From contig NZ_CP043661.1 of the NCBI RefSeq assembly GCF_014217565.1, positions 7,812,001 to 7,876,000 of the forward strand: DNA of 64,000 nt, in the 5' to 3' direction. Origin of the DNA: Kribbella qitaiheensis. GTDB lineage: Bacteria; Actinomycetota; Actinomycetes; Propionibacteriales; Kribbellaceae. Under the pieces are notes generated by a model, which saw only the letters and a list, made by a program, of their open reading frames with translations, did not search any database and was not told where the DNA came from. Positions 56,118 to 64,000 of the stretch are shown in pieces; position 1 is the stretch's first letter; each line of letters opens with the position of its first letter. The translations under genes were made by a program, and so were the position numbers.

Positions 56118-56891
56118 ATGTCCAGCAGGTTCACCAGGGTCGTCACGCGGACCGCGGCAGTGGCGGTGGTCGGTGCCGCCGTCGTGGTCACGCTGACAGC
56201 GGCCAACAAGATGGAGTCCGAAGCGGCGACCCGGCCGCAGGCGGTCAAGACCTCCACCTCGGCCGAACAGCCGGCGGAGAAGCCGCAGCCGACAGCCGAC
56301 CCGACTGCCGACCCGACTGTCGATCCGACTGCCGATCCGAGTCGCTCTGCCGCCGGCGCAAAGGTCGTCTATCTCACCTTCGACGACGGGCCCGATCCTG
56401 CTTGGACGCCGCAGATCCTGGACCTCCTGGCGAGCAACGGCGCGAAGGCAACGTTCTTCGAACTCGGCCAGATGGTGGCACGGCATCCTGAACTGCATGA
56501 CGCTGTGCTGGCCGGTGGCAACGCGATCGGGAGCCACTCGTACTCGCATCCGCAACTGACCATGATCTCCGCCGCCAAAAGGCACCGGGAGATCACCGGC
56601 GGACCTGAGTCGAAGTGCTTCCGGCCGCCGTACGGTGCCGTGAATGCTCAGGTCCGGGCCGAGATCAAGGCAGCCGGTATGAAGCCAGTGCTGTGGGACA
56701 CGGATTCTCTCGACTGGACCAAGCCGGGCAGCGGCGCGATCGTCGCCAACGTCCTGAAGACCGTCCACTCAGGCAGCGTCGTCCTGATGCACGATGCGGG
56801 CGGCAACCGGAGTGAGACCGTCGCCGCACTGGAGAAGCTACTGCCGATCCTCACCGCGAAGGGATACACCTTCGCCGCGCTGGACTGCTGA
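56118..56891 (+). CDS. polysaccharide deacetylase (NodB domain), secreted or anchored
   Basis: The 257-residue protein has an N-terminal hydrophobic signal/anchor (about residues 11-29), a PTADP/PTVDP repeat linker (about 57-73) and a CE4 NodB domain. Visible motifs are 'YLTFDDGPDPAWTPQIL' (base and metal Asp), 'GSHSYSHPQLT' (metal His pair), 'FRPPYGAVN', 'WDTDSLDW' and 'LMHDAG'. It should deacetylate peptidoglycan or another GlcNAc polymer outside the cell. The stretch between the His motif and 'RPPYG' looks about 10 residues shorter than usual. Confidence 0.92.
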   Translation: MSSRFTRVVTRTAAVAVVGAAVVVTLTAANKMESEAATRPQAVKTSTSAEQPAEKPQPTADPTADPTVDPTADPSRSAAGAKVVYLTFDDGPDPAWTPQILDLLASNGAKATFFELGQMVARHPELHDAVLAGGNAIGSHSYSHPQLTMISAAKRHREITGGPESKCFRPPYGAVNAQVRAEIKAAGMKPVLWDTDSLDWTKPGSGAIVANVLKTVHSGSVVLMHDAGGNRSETVAALEKLLPILTAKGYTFAALDC

Positions 56892-56896
56892 GTCGG

Positions 56897-58103
56897 TCAA
56901 TCGAGCAACTGGTGGGCGAGCCAGGTGCCTTGCTCGAAGCCGGGTGGGAGGGCGAAGACGGCTGTGCCGATGGTGTTTGTCCACTCGTTGAGGGCATCGG
57001 CCGCGTCGAGGCGGGCCAGCAGGGGAAGGAACTGGCCGGCGATGTCGGCCTGATAGCTGAGGAAGATCAGGCCGGACTCGCGGGTCGCGCCGGTGTCATG
57101 GACGTAGTTGAGGCCCTTGCGGAAGATCCGGCGGCCGTCGTTCGTCGAGTGGTGCGAGAGCCGGGCGTGCGCGTTCTCGGCGATCATGAGCCGGCCGTCG
57201 GCGTCGCGCTTCTCCAGGTCGAGTTCGTCGTGCTCGGCGGTGCCGGTGACCGGTGCGCCGGTGGAGAGTTTCCGCCCGACCGCGCGTTCCTGTTCTGACC
57301 TGGTCAACTCGTCCCAGGTGTCCAGGTTGAGCTTGATCCGGCGTACGACGAGCGTCGTACCGTCGGTGAACCAGCCTGGTTCGTCCGACCACACCGTCTG
57401 ATCGAACTCGGGCGTCCCCGGTGTTGGGTTTCCACTGCCATCCACCTGGCCGAAGAGGTTGCGGCCGGTCACTGGCTTGCCGTCAGGGCCGGTGCCGTTC
57501 CAGAAGCCGGTCTGCCGCCACACCGGCCGGGCGAACGGCGCCGCGTCAGCCACCAACCGCCGTACTGCGTGAACCACGCTGACGGGATCATCCGCTCCGA
57601 CGAGCAGCACCAGATCGCCACCGGACCAGGCAGGTTGCAGCCGATCGTGCGACATGACCGGCAACTCGTCGAGCCCTCGCGGCCGCTTCGCCGTCAGCCC
57701 CGGCAGCAAAAACACTCGCGGACCGAATCCGACCGTCACCGTCAGCGCAACGTTGCCTAGGGCAAGCTCCGGAGCGGTGTCACCTGGCGCCGGTCGACCG
57801 GCGCTCAAAGCGGTGACGTCGGTGCTCCACAGCCGCATCAACCGACCTAGCGCCGCCTTGTCGGTACCGCTCTGGAGATTGAGCGCCACCAACTCGGCAT
57901 GCTTGGGCGAGGGTGCCGCGATGGCCGGCTGATGCACGCCGTACGGCGAAATCTCGCGGCTCGCCGCGGCTGGCGAGCCGGCAGCCTCGACGGAGCCGCC
58001 CGCATTGTTGGCGACGGCGACGGCTCCACCAGTGACGGCGGCGCCGGCCCGCAGCCGCACCGGCGTACCCGATGAGCTGCCGGCGGGACGGTCGTGCGGT
58101 CAA
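56897..58103 (-). CDS. Tat-exported DyP-type peroxidase, with an apparent +1 frameshift in the signal peptide
   Basis: The main frame (from GTG 58060) encodes a haem DyP peroxidase. It has 'LNLQSGTDKAALGRLMRLWSTDVTALSAGR', 'VFLLPGLTAKRPRGLDELPVMSHDRLQPAWSGGDLVLLVGAD', 'GQVDGSGNPTPGTPEFDQTVW', the proximal His region 'NAHARLSHHSTNDGRRIFRKGLNY' and 'GLIFLSYQADIAGQF'. Its start lacks a signal. A second frame from TTG 58103 reads 'MTARPSRRQLIGYAGAAAG', a Tat motif. Removing one base near 58,040-58,055 joins the two into 401 residues. The TTG overlaps the stop of the copper chaperone gene, indicating an operon. EfeB-like iron or lignin-type oxidation roles are possible. Confidence 0.88.
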
Positions 58104-58633
58104 GGCGTGCTGGTCGGCGTCGGCGTCGGGTGGTAGTGCTCTTCCTCTTCGGTGAACGCCTTCACCGGCACGGTCAGGTCATGGCTGGAACCGTCGGAGA
58201 ACTTGAGCGTCAACGGCACTTCGTCACCCGGCTTGAGGCCTTGCTTCAGACCCATCAGCATCACGTGATCACCGCTCGGTGCGAGGTGGGCGTGCGAGCC
58301 GGCCGGGACGGTGATGCCGCCGGCCTTCTCCTGCATCACCATCTTGCCGTCCTTCATCGCCATCTCGTGCAGCTGCACGATTCCGGCCACCGGAGAAGTT
58401 GCCGAGGTCAACTTGATGCTCGCCGAGCCAGGATTCGTCAGCGACATGAACGCGGCGGTCATCGAGGTGTCCTTGGCGCCGGCCGTCGCCCGCACCCAGG
58501 CATCCTCCACGATCACACCAGGCGTCTTGGCTGCCGCTTCGACAGGCTTCTTGTCCGCCGTTCCGCAGGAGGACACCAACAAGGGGAGGGCGACGGCGAT
58601 ACATGCCATCAGCAACTTGGTCTTCACGGACAC
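58100..58633 (-). CDS. PCu(A)C-type copper chaperone lipoprotein
   Basis: GTG 58633 is preceded by GGAGG at good spacing and gives a 177-residue lipoprotein with lipobox 'LPLLVSSC'. The PCu(A)C copper motif is present: His-x-Met in 'VQLHEMAMKDGKMVMQEK' and the downstream His/Met in 'HAHLAPSGDHVMLMGL'. A His-containing, Pro/Thr-rich tail follows ('EEEEHYHPTPTPTSTP'). Such proteins deliver Cu(I) to cytochrome oxidase outside the membrane. It is co-transcribed with the DyP peroxidase, an arrangement seen with Efe-type or copper systems. Confidence 0.9.
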   Translation of the reverse strand: MSVKTKLLMACIAVALPLLVSSCGTADKKPVEAAAKTPGVIVEDAWVRATAGAKDTSMTAAFMSLTNPGSASIKLTSATSPVAGIVQLHEMAMKDGKMVMQEKAGGITVPAGSHAHLAPSGDHVMLMGLKQGLKPGDEVPLTLKFSDGSSHDLTVPVKAFTEEEEHYHPTPTPTSTP

Positions 58634-58815
58634 CCTAACGAGCCTCCGAGCAGGAGAGTTCCCCTGCACACGCAGTGCGTTCCCGCCCAGCCGATTGCCC
58701 CCCACGGCTCACCCGCGCACGCACAGCTAACACTCAGCGCCCCCTCCCACACCGACGCGACGACGCGACGATGCGCTTACCCCCTCCTATGGGGGTTAGC
58801 CCACTCGCACACCAA

Positions 58816-59121
58816 TGGGCGAACCCCCATACCGGTGGGTGAACCCCCTACCGGTGGGTGAACCCCCATACCGGTGGGCGAACCCCCTACCGGTGGGTGA
58901 ACCCCCATACCGGTGGGCGAACCCCCTACCGGTGGGTGAACCCCCCTACCGGTGGGCGAACCCCCTACCGGTGGGTGAACCCCCCTACCGGTGGGCGAAC
59001 CCCCTACCGGTGGGCGAACCCCCTACCGGTGGGCGAACCCCCTACCGGTGGGCGAACCCCCTACCGGTGGGCGAACCCCCATACCGGTGGGCGAACCCCC
59101 TACCGGTGGGTGAACCCCCAC
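58816..59121. repeat. 16-copy minisatellite, 19-20 bp unit
   Basis: About 16 head-to-tail units of TGGG(C/T)GAACCCCC(A)TACCGG fill most of the gap between the copper chaperone start and the 3' end of cphA. Units alternate C/T at position 5 and 19/20 bp in length. Each unit junction contains ACCGGT. ORFs through it are translation artefacts. There are no unique spacers, so it is not CRISPR. Confidence 0.88.
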
Positions 59122-59133
59122 GCCATTCGTTGC

Positions 59134-59180
59134 TGCGTCCGAAGAAATGAGGGGCGGGGCCCTCGCCTCTTCGGACGCAA
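59134..59180. repeat. palindromic repeat element copy 2
   Basis: TGCGTCCGAA (59,134-59,143) pairs with TTCGGACGCA (59,170-59,179) around an inner GAGGG...CCCTC hairpin. It is the same design and nearly the same sequence as 36,146-36,199, including the shared segment CTCTTCGGACGCAAG. It sits just after the cphA stop and could terminate that operon. Confidence 0.7.
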
Positions 59181-59188
59181 GCGGATGC

Positions 59189-62032
59189 CTACTCGTCTGA
59201 CTCGTCGTCCTCCGGGTCGCCTTCGGGGCGGACGAAGTCGGGGTCGCCGCCCTCGTCGCCGGAGCGGGCGCCGGCCTGGGCCAGGTGGGAGACGGATTCG
59301 AGCTCGGACAGGACGGACTGGTGCTGGTCGACGCAGAGGATTACCAGGTCGCCGCGGTTTGAGCGGGACAGCGCGTGCTGTACGGCGGTGAGCTCTTCGA
59401 GGACCGTTTCGACCTGGCGGCAGCGGGCGCCGTTCTCCATCGCGGTCCGGACGCCCTCGGTGATCAGCTCGGCCGACTCGCCGCGCTTGCGGCCGCGCAG
59501 CCTCACGTCCTCGCGGACGATCACCACGTCGAAGTGCTGGGCCGCGACCTCGCCGAGTTCGCGCATGTCGTCGTCGCGCCGGTCGCCCGCCGTGGCGATC
59601 ACGCCGATCCGCGACGGCCGGCCGAGCTCGGACGAGGCGTTCAGGCTCTCGCCGAGCTTGTCGACGAAGTCGCCCAGCATCCGCATCGCGGGTGCGTTGT
59701 GGCAGTAGTCGACGATCACCGTGCGGCCGTCGACCTGGATCTCGTTCAACCGGCCGGGGGACAGGTAGTACGAGGTGTTGAACGTCCGCAGACCCTGCCG
59801 GATGTCGTGCAACGGCGCTCCGGCGGCGAAAGCTGCTGCCGCGGCCGCCATCGCGTTCTGCACGTTCATCATCGCCCGGCCGCCGAAGGTTGCCGGCAGC
59901 AAGTGTGTCCAGGCCAGCTGCATCGAGCGCCGGCCGTGCTTCATGCTGATCATGTCGCCGAGATCCGAGCGATCCAGTACGACGGCCCGCCCGCCGCGCC
60001 GGCAGTGTCCCTCGATGTACTCGCGAACCTCGCTGCCCGGCTCCGCGATGCTGAACCAGACCACCTCGCCGGAGCACTTCCGCCGCATCTTGCGGACCAG
60101 CGGATCGTCGGCATTCAGTACCGCGAACCCGTTCCGCGGCACCGCCTCGACCAGCACGGCCTTGACGTCGGCCAGTTGGTCGAGGGTGTCGATCCCGCGC
60201 ATCCCGAGGTGGTCGGGCTGGATGTTCAGTACGACGGCGACGTCGTTGCGCTCGTACCCGAGTCCCTCCCGCAGGATCCCGCCGCGAGCCACCTCGAACA
60301 CGGCGAAGTCGACGCGGGGATTCTGCAGCACCATCCGGGCGGACTTCGGCCCGGACGCGTCGGACCGGATCACCAGCCGCTCGTCGATCACGATGCCGTC
60401 GGTCGACGTCATCCCGACCTTGCGGCCCATCCCCTTGAAGACGTGGCTGATCATCCGCGAGGTGGTCGTCTTCCCGTTCGTCCCGGTCACGGCCACGATC
60501 GGGATCCGGCTGGTCGCGCCCGGCGGGAACAGCATGTCGACGACCGGCTTCGCGATGTACTGCGGGTCGCCGATCGTCGGGTTCGTGTGCATCCGGAACC
60601 CGGGGGCCGCGTTGACCTCGCAGATCGCGCCACCGGTCTCGCGGACCGGCTGGGTGATGTCGGGGCAGATGAAGTCGATACCGGCGATGTCCAGCCCGAT
60701 CATCCGGGCCGCCTCCTCGGCGATCTCGACGTTCTCCGGATGCGCCTCGAAGGTGCGGTCGATCGAGATCCCACCCGTGGACATGTTGCCGGTGAGGGTC
60801 AGCTTCACCATCGTCTCTTCGGGCGGTACGTCGTCCAGCTCGAAGCCCTGCGACCGGACCAGCTCGCGAGCGGCCGCGTTCACCGTGATCCGGGTCAGGA
60901 TCTTCTCGTGCCCGACGCCTCGGCGCGGGTCGGCGTTGGTGATCTCGACCAGCTCGGCCACCGTGTGCACGCCGTCGCCGACGACGTGGGCCGGGACCCG
61001 CTCGGCGATGGCTTCCATCCGCCCGTTGATGATCAGGCAGCGGTAGTCCTTGCCGGTGACGAAGCTCTCCACGATCACCGAGCCGCGCCGCGACTGGTCG
61101 GCCGCGACCGGGAAGGCCTCCCGGACCGCGTCCGCGTCCTGCAGGTTCAGGCAGACGCCGCGGCCATGGTTGCCGTCGAGCGGCTTACAGACGACCGGGT
61201 AGCCGATCTTGTTGGCTGCCGAGACCGCGTCCTCGACGTCGCGGACCGAGGCCGATCGCGGCACCGGCAGGCCGGCGGAGGCGAGCAGCTTGGTGGTGAG
61301 GTCCTTGTCGCCGGCCACGTCCACCGCGATCGAGCCGGTCTCGGACGTCATGGTCGCCCGGATCCGCTTCGCGTGCACGCCCTGGCCGAGCTGCACCAGA
61401 CTGAACTTGTTCAGCCGGATCCAGGGGATGTCGCGGGACACGGCCTCGTCGACGATCGCCTGCGTCGAGGGCCCGAAGGCGCTCCGCTCGGCGGCCCTGA
61501 TGAACTTCTCCAGCTCGGTGGTGAAGTCGAAGTCCGGCGTCGGCTGGACCAGATAGTTCACGAACCGGATCGCGAGCTCACCGGCGGCAAGGCCGACGCC
61601 CTCGTCGGCGTACGAGTAGACGATGTTGTACCGGCCGGGGACGCCCTTCACCTGGCGGGTCTTGCCGCGCCGCATGTCGTGGCCGGCCTCCTGCTGCAGC
61701 TGGAGCGAGACGTGCTCGGCGATGTGGCCGAGCCAGGTGCCCTCTTGCAGGCGCTCGATGAAGCCGCCGCGGCGGCCGCGCGAGCAGTGGTGCTGATCGA
61801 GCCGGGGGAGGTACTCCAGCAGCCGCTCGGTGAAGCCGTCGATGGTGTTCGACGGGAAGTTCTCCAGCGATCCCAGATCGACCACCAGGTGGATGGCCGG
61901 CTCGTAGCTCCAGATGTTCGGGCCGCGGTAGACCCGGGTCTCGATCACCTTCAGGTCCGGGCTGGGAGTGCCGAGTGTCTCGGCGTTGCCCGGCGTACCG
62001 GTCGGGGTCTGGTCGGGGGCGGTGTCGGTCAT
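59189..62032 (-). CDS. cphA: cyanophycin synthetase
   Basis: The 947-residue enzyme polymerises Asp and Arg into multi-L-arginyl-poly-L-aspartate. The N-terminal domain has 'VYRGPNIWSYEPAIHLVVDLGSLENFPSNTIDGFTERLLEYLP'. An ATP-grasp domain has 'IGYPVVCKPLDGNHGRGVCLNLQ' and 'VNAAPGFRMHTNPTIG'. A C-terminal Mur ligase domain has 'VAVTGTNGKTTTSRMISHVFKGMG', 'QPDHLGMRGIDTLDQLADVKAVL' and 'VIVDYCHNAPAMRMLGDFVD'. It is slightly longer than many homologues, with an acidic tail. The ATG overlaps the stop of the upstream cyanophycinase, so synthesis and breakdown are encoded together. Confidence 0.95.
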   Translation of the reverse strand: MTDTAPDQTPTGTPGNAETLGTPSPDLKVIETRVYRGPNIWSYEPAIHLVVDLGSLENFPSNTIDGFTERLLEYLPRLDQHHCSRGRRGGFIERLQEGTWLGHIAEHVSLQLQQEAGHDMRRGKTRQVKGVPGRYNIVYSYADEGVGLAAGELAIRFVNYLVQPTPDFDFTTELEKFIRAAERSAFGPSTQAIVDEAVSRDIPWIRLNKFSLVQLGQGVHAKRIRATMTSETGSIAVDVAGDKDLTTKLLASAGLPVPRSASVRDVEDAVSAANKIGYPVVCKPLDGNHGRGVCLNLQDADAVREAFPVAADQSRRGSVIVESFVTGKDYRCLIINGRMEAIAERVPAHVVGDGVHTVAELVEITNADPRRGVGHEKILTRITVNAAARELVRSQGFELDDVPPEETMVKLTLTGNMSTGGISIDRTFEAHPENVEIAEEAARMIGLDIAGIDFICPDITQPVRETGGAICEVNAAPGFRMHTNPTIGDPQYIAKPVVDMLFPPGATSRIPIVAVTGTNGKTTTSRMISHVFKGMGRKVGMTSTDGIVIDERLVIRSDASGPKSARMVLQNPRVDFAVFEVARGGILREGLGYERNDVAVVLNIQPDHLGMRGIDTLDQLADVKAVLVEAVPRNGFAVLNADDPLVRKMRRKCSGEVVWFSIAEPGSEVREYIEGHCRRGGRAVVLDRSDLGDMISMKHGRRSMQLAWTHLLPATFGGRAMMNVQNAMAAAAAAFAAGAPLHDIRQGLRTFNTSYYLSPGRLNEIQVDGRTVIVDYCHNAPAMRMLGDFVDKLGESLNASSELGRPSRIGVIATAGDRRDDDMRELGEVAAQHFDVVIVREDVRLRGRKRGESAELITEGVRTAMENGARCRQVETVLEELTAVQHALSRSNRGDLVILCVDQHQSVLSELESVSHLAQAGARSGDEGGDPDFVRPEGDPEDDESDE

Positions 62033-63165
62033 GCGGTCCCACTGTCTGGTCGCGGGTCGGAATCTGGTCGGCTGAATTCGGCGCCCGCGCTCAACGGCTC
62101 GGTCGCCTCCGGTCTGGACTGTCCCGCCGCCGACGATCTGGCCTTCTTCGCCGGGACCGCCGACTTCACCGCTGCGCCCTTCGCCGGCGTTGGTTCCGAC
62201 TTCGCCGTCCGCCGGCCGGCCCGGCGCTTGCGCTCGGCGTAGTACGCCGGTGAGACGCCCTCGGCCGCGATCTCCTTGGCCAGCTTGCGCAGATCCGCCT
62301 CGGCGGCCTCGATCGAGGCGATCTCCTCGGCGGGAGGCTGCGGACCGAAGGACAGCAGCACCCGCGCCTTCAGATCGAAGGTCGAGCTGGCCGGCAACAC
62401 GTGCAGTACGACGCCGGAGGCAAGGATCGCCTCGGACCGGCTGGCGTAATGGGCGTTCGAAGTGATCCGGCTGCCGTCGAAGATCGTCACCGCACCCCGC
62501 CCGACGACCTCGAGATGAGATCCCCGTACTACGGCCGCCGTGTCCTCGTCGACGCCGATCCCGAGCAGCCCGGGGGACTGCGCGACCAGCGAGAGCAACC
62601 GCCCGTACCGATTGCGCTGGGCGAAGTGCTGATCCACGATCGCGCCCTGGACCAGGCCGAGTCCGCCGGCCAATTGGCTCATCCGCTGCCGTGGGGTCGC
62701 GCCGGACCGTCCGAAGGCGATCATGTGCTCGGCCAGAATGCTCGCGCCTGCCGACGTACCGCCGACTGCGGCGCCTCGTGCATGCGCTTCGGTCACCGCG
62801 CGACCGAACGCCGTACCGGTGACCACGCCGCTCAGCTTGAGTTGGTTGCCGCCGGTCATGAAAATCCCGGTGGCCTGCTCCAACGGCTCGATGAAGGCCG
62901 GGTCGTCCGCGTCCTCGCGGTTCTCCGGCCGTACGCCGACCACGCTGGCCGCACCGAGCGCGGCGAACAGGGCGGAGTACACGTCGACCACGTCCGGGCC
63001 CAGCGCGGAGGCGGTCGGGACCACCACGATCCGCGCCTTCGGACCACCTGCCGCCTCGACGAACTCCTGCAGGACCATCCGCTTCTTCAGCTTGTCCTCG
63101 GCCCCACCAATGGCGAACAAGGCACCCGGCCCGCTCGTCGTCACCCCACCCTGCTGTTCTGACAT
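62029..63165 (-). CDS. cphB: cyanophycinase with an unusual basic C-terminal extension
   Basis: This S51-family serine peptidase hydrolyses cyanophycin to beta-Asp-Arg. The body shows 'LFAIGGAEDKLKKRMVLQEFVEAAGGPKARIVVVPTAS', 'GIFMTGGNQLKLSGVV', the nucleophile Ser138 in 'GGTSAGASILAEHMI', and 'QGAIVDQHFAQRNRYGRLL' with 'GIGVDEDTAAVV'. From about residue 305 it continues in a Lys/Arg/Ala/Pro/Ser-rich tail of about 70 residues not found in the usual roughly 270-residue enzyme. ATG 63165 is chosen because the open frame upstream is not homologous. ATGA overlap with cphA. Confidence 0.93.
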   Translation of the reverse strand: MSEQQGGVTTSGPGALFAIGGAEDKLKKRMVLQEFVEAAGGPKARIVVVPTASALGPDVVDVYSALFAALGAASVVGVRPENREDADDPAFIEPLEQATGIFMTGGNQLKLSGVVTGTAFGRAVTEAHARGAAVGGTSAGASILAEHMIAFGRSGATPRQRMSQLAGGLGLVQGAIVDQHFAQRNRYGRLLSLVAQSPGLLGIGVDEDTAAVVRGSHLEVVGRGAVTIFDGSRITSNAHYASRSEAILASGVVLHVLPASSTFDLKARVLLSFGPQPPAEEIASIEAAEADLRKLAKEIAAEGVSPAYYAERKRRAGRRTAKSEPTPAKGAAVKSAVPAKKARSSAAGQSRPEATEPLSAGAEFSRPDSDPRPDSGTA

Positions 63166-63267
63166 AGCCGAAAGAATAGGCGCTCGACGCCCTGGTACTG
63201 ATCTGGGTGAGGCAGGATCCTGCAAAAAGTGCCGCTTTGACCGGTTGTGCATGTCATCATCCGCGCT

Positions 63268-64000
63268 GTGAAGAGAATCATGATGCCGCTCGCGGCGACC
63301 GGCGCAGTCGCACTCCTCGCGGCATGCGGAAACACCCCGGCTCCCGGAACGGACGCCGCCGGCGCTTCCGGTCCGAGCGTGGTGGCAGCGACGACCCTGA
63401 GCCAGGCCGACCTCGGCCCGAAGGTTCAGGCGGCGCTCGCGAAGAAGGGCACCTTCCGGGTCGTGTCGAAGACCACCGGCGAGGACCCGGGCACGCTGAC
63501 CGCCGACGTGAAGCTGGGCGGCGCTACGCCCGAGTTCGTGGTCAACGCCGACGGGACCACCGTGATGGGTGTCGGCGGCCGGCTGTACGGCCAGGGCGAA
63601 GGCATCTCGGACGGCGCGCAGTGGGTCAAGTACGACGCGAAGAAGAAGGGCCTCGACGCGCTGAGTGGCGTTGTGATCCAGCTCATCGCCTGGCAGGCGC
63701 AGCCGCAGCAGTTCCTCGGCGCCACGCCGTACGCGACGAAGTTCACCAGCGCCCCCGGGCCGGACGTCGACGGCGTACACACGACCCTGTACGACGTCAC
63801 GATCGATCTGGAGAAGGCTGCTCAGGCGAAGGCGTTCGGGAACTTCATCACCGCGGAGAGCCTCGCGCAGGAGAAGACCAAGACGCTGTCGGCCAAGGTG
63901 CTGCTCGACGGCGACTCGCTCCCGCGCAAGATCGACTACACCTTCGGCGCCGAGGGTGGCAGCTCCGTCTTCAGCAAGTTCGGCGACTCCGTCATCATCG
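63268..64000 (+). CDS. LppX/LprG-like lipoprotein, 3' partial
   Basis: GTG 63268 begins a lipoprotein signal ('MMPLAATGAVALLAAC', lipobox Cys about residue 20). The chain then continues through 'LSQADLGPKVQAALAKKGTFRVVSKTTGE', 'LYGQGEGISDGAQWVKYD' and 'KVLLDGDSLPRKIDYTFG' to the window edge. The beta-rich half-barrel layout fits LppX/LprAFG-type or LolA-like lipid-binding lipoproteins of actinobacteria, which carry lipids across the cell envelope. About 244 residues are visible. It is divergent from the cyanophycinase operon. Confidence 0.82.
   Translation, partial: MKRIMMPLAATGAVALLAACGNTPAPGTDAAGASGPSVVAATTLSQADLGPKVQAALAKKGTFRVVSKTTGEDPGTLTADVKLGGATPEFVVNADGTTVMGVGGRLYGQGEGISDGAQWVKYDAKKKGLDALSGVVIQLIAWQAQPQQFLGATPYATKFTSAPGPDVDGVHTTLYDVTIDLEKAAQAKAFGNFITAESLAQEKTKTLSAKVLLDGDSLPRKIDYTFGAEGGSSVFSKFGDSVII

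Noticed and set aside
58816..59121. Possible CRISPR array
   Set aside because: Units are contiguous 19-20 bp repeats without unique spacers, and no cas genes are present. It is a minisatellite.
58815..59391. Repetitive-peptide genes across the minisatellite
   Set aside because: Every frame of a short repeat gives repeating peptide. There is no RBS, and both 111- and 177-codon frames overlap the palindrome or the cphA 3' end.
59375..62242. Long plus-strand ORF of 955 codons
   Set aside because: It is antisense to cphA, with no recognisable domains and shadow-type composition.

Overview
The window reads as a chromosomal segment of a high-GC actinobacterium. The core genes fit this: an actinobacterial-type haem branch (HemE, a HemY/CgoX-type oxidase and HemQ), a FabG/InhA pair, DUF3000 and DUF3099 proteins, SURF1, a stand-alone LigD-type polymerase and cyanophycin genes. 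The gene styles suggest a Propionibacteriales member such as Kribbella, but that placement is inference.

Positions 1-15,870 are an accessory polymorphic-toxin locus. A 5'-partial LamG protein is followed by a large secreted RHS/YD-repeat protein, read as two frames because of one extra base near 3,700. It carries a C-terminal toxin tip and a small acidic putative immunity gene. Downstream are two displaced RHS tip cassettes, each beginning with DNA homologous to the end of the RHS core. Cassette 1 encodes a deaminase-like tip (frameshifted) with a SUKH-type immunity protein. Cassette 2 encodes an unnamed tip split by an IS630-type element, followed by an intact unnamed putative immunity gene. 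Between them lie a dead group II intron with an intact domain V, a tyrosine recombinase remnant and an IS3-family element. A 53-bp imperfect direct repeat brackets 8,649-15,870.

Positions 15,866-24,700 hold a DUF402 protein, dxs, and three paralogous secreted HExxH proteins, with an APC permease between copies two and three. Positions 24,663-34,960 carry fatty acid beta-oxidation genes (thiolase and FadB-type protein), a dienelactone hydrolase-glutathione peroxidase pair, a His-rich methyltransferase, an RNase D homologue and DUF3000. Positions 35,044-39,706 hold hemE, an acetyltransferase, the HemY/CgoX oxidase, hemQ, a VOC protein and msrB.

Positions 39,840-49,800 carry a secreted ExeM/NucH nuclease, a 0.95-kb repeat-rich gap, a thermolysin-like protease, the LigD-type polymerase, an atypical SDR, SURF1, moaA and small conserved proteins. 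Positions 49,844-64,000 carry dodecin, fabG-inhA, a CphA-like Mur ligase, an ACT-domain membrane protein, a polysaccharide deacetylase, a Tat-type DyP peroxidase with a PCu(A)C copper chaperone, a 16-copy intergenic minisatellite, cphA with a cyanophycinase, and the start of an LppX/LprG-like lipoprotein.

Five otherwise conserved genes (RHS, FadB, RNase D, dodecin, DyP) each become intact when a single extra base is removed. This points to assembly insertion errors more than to real pseudogenes.
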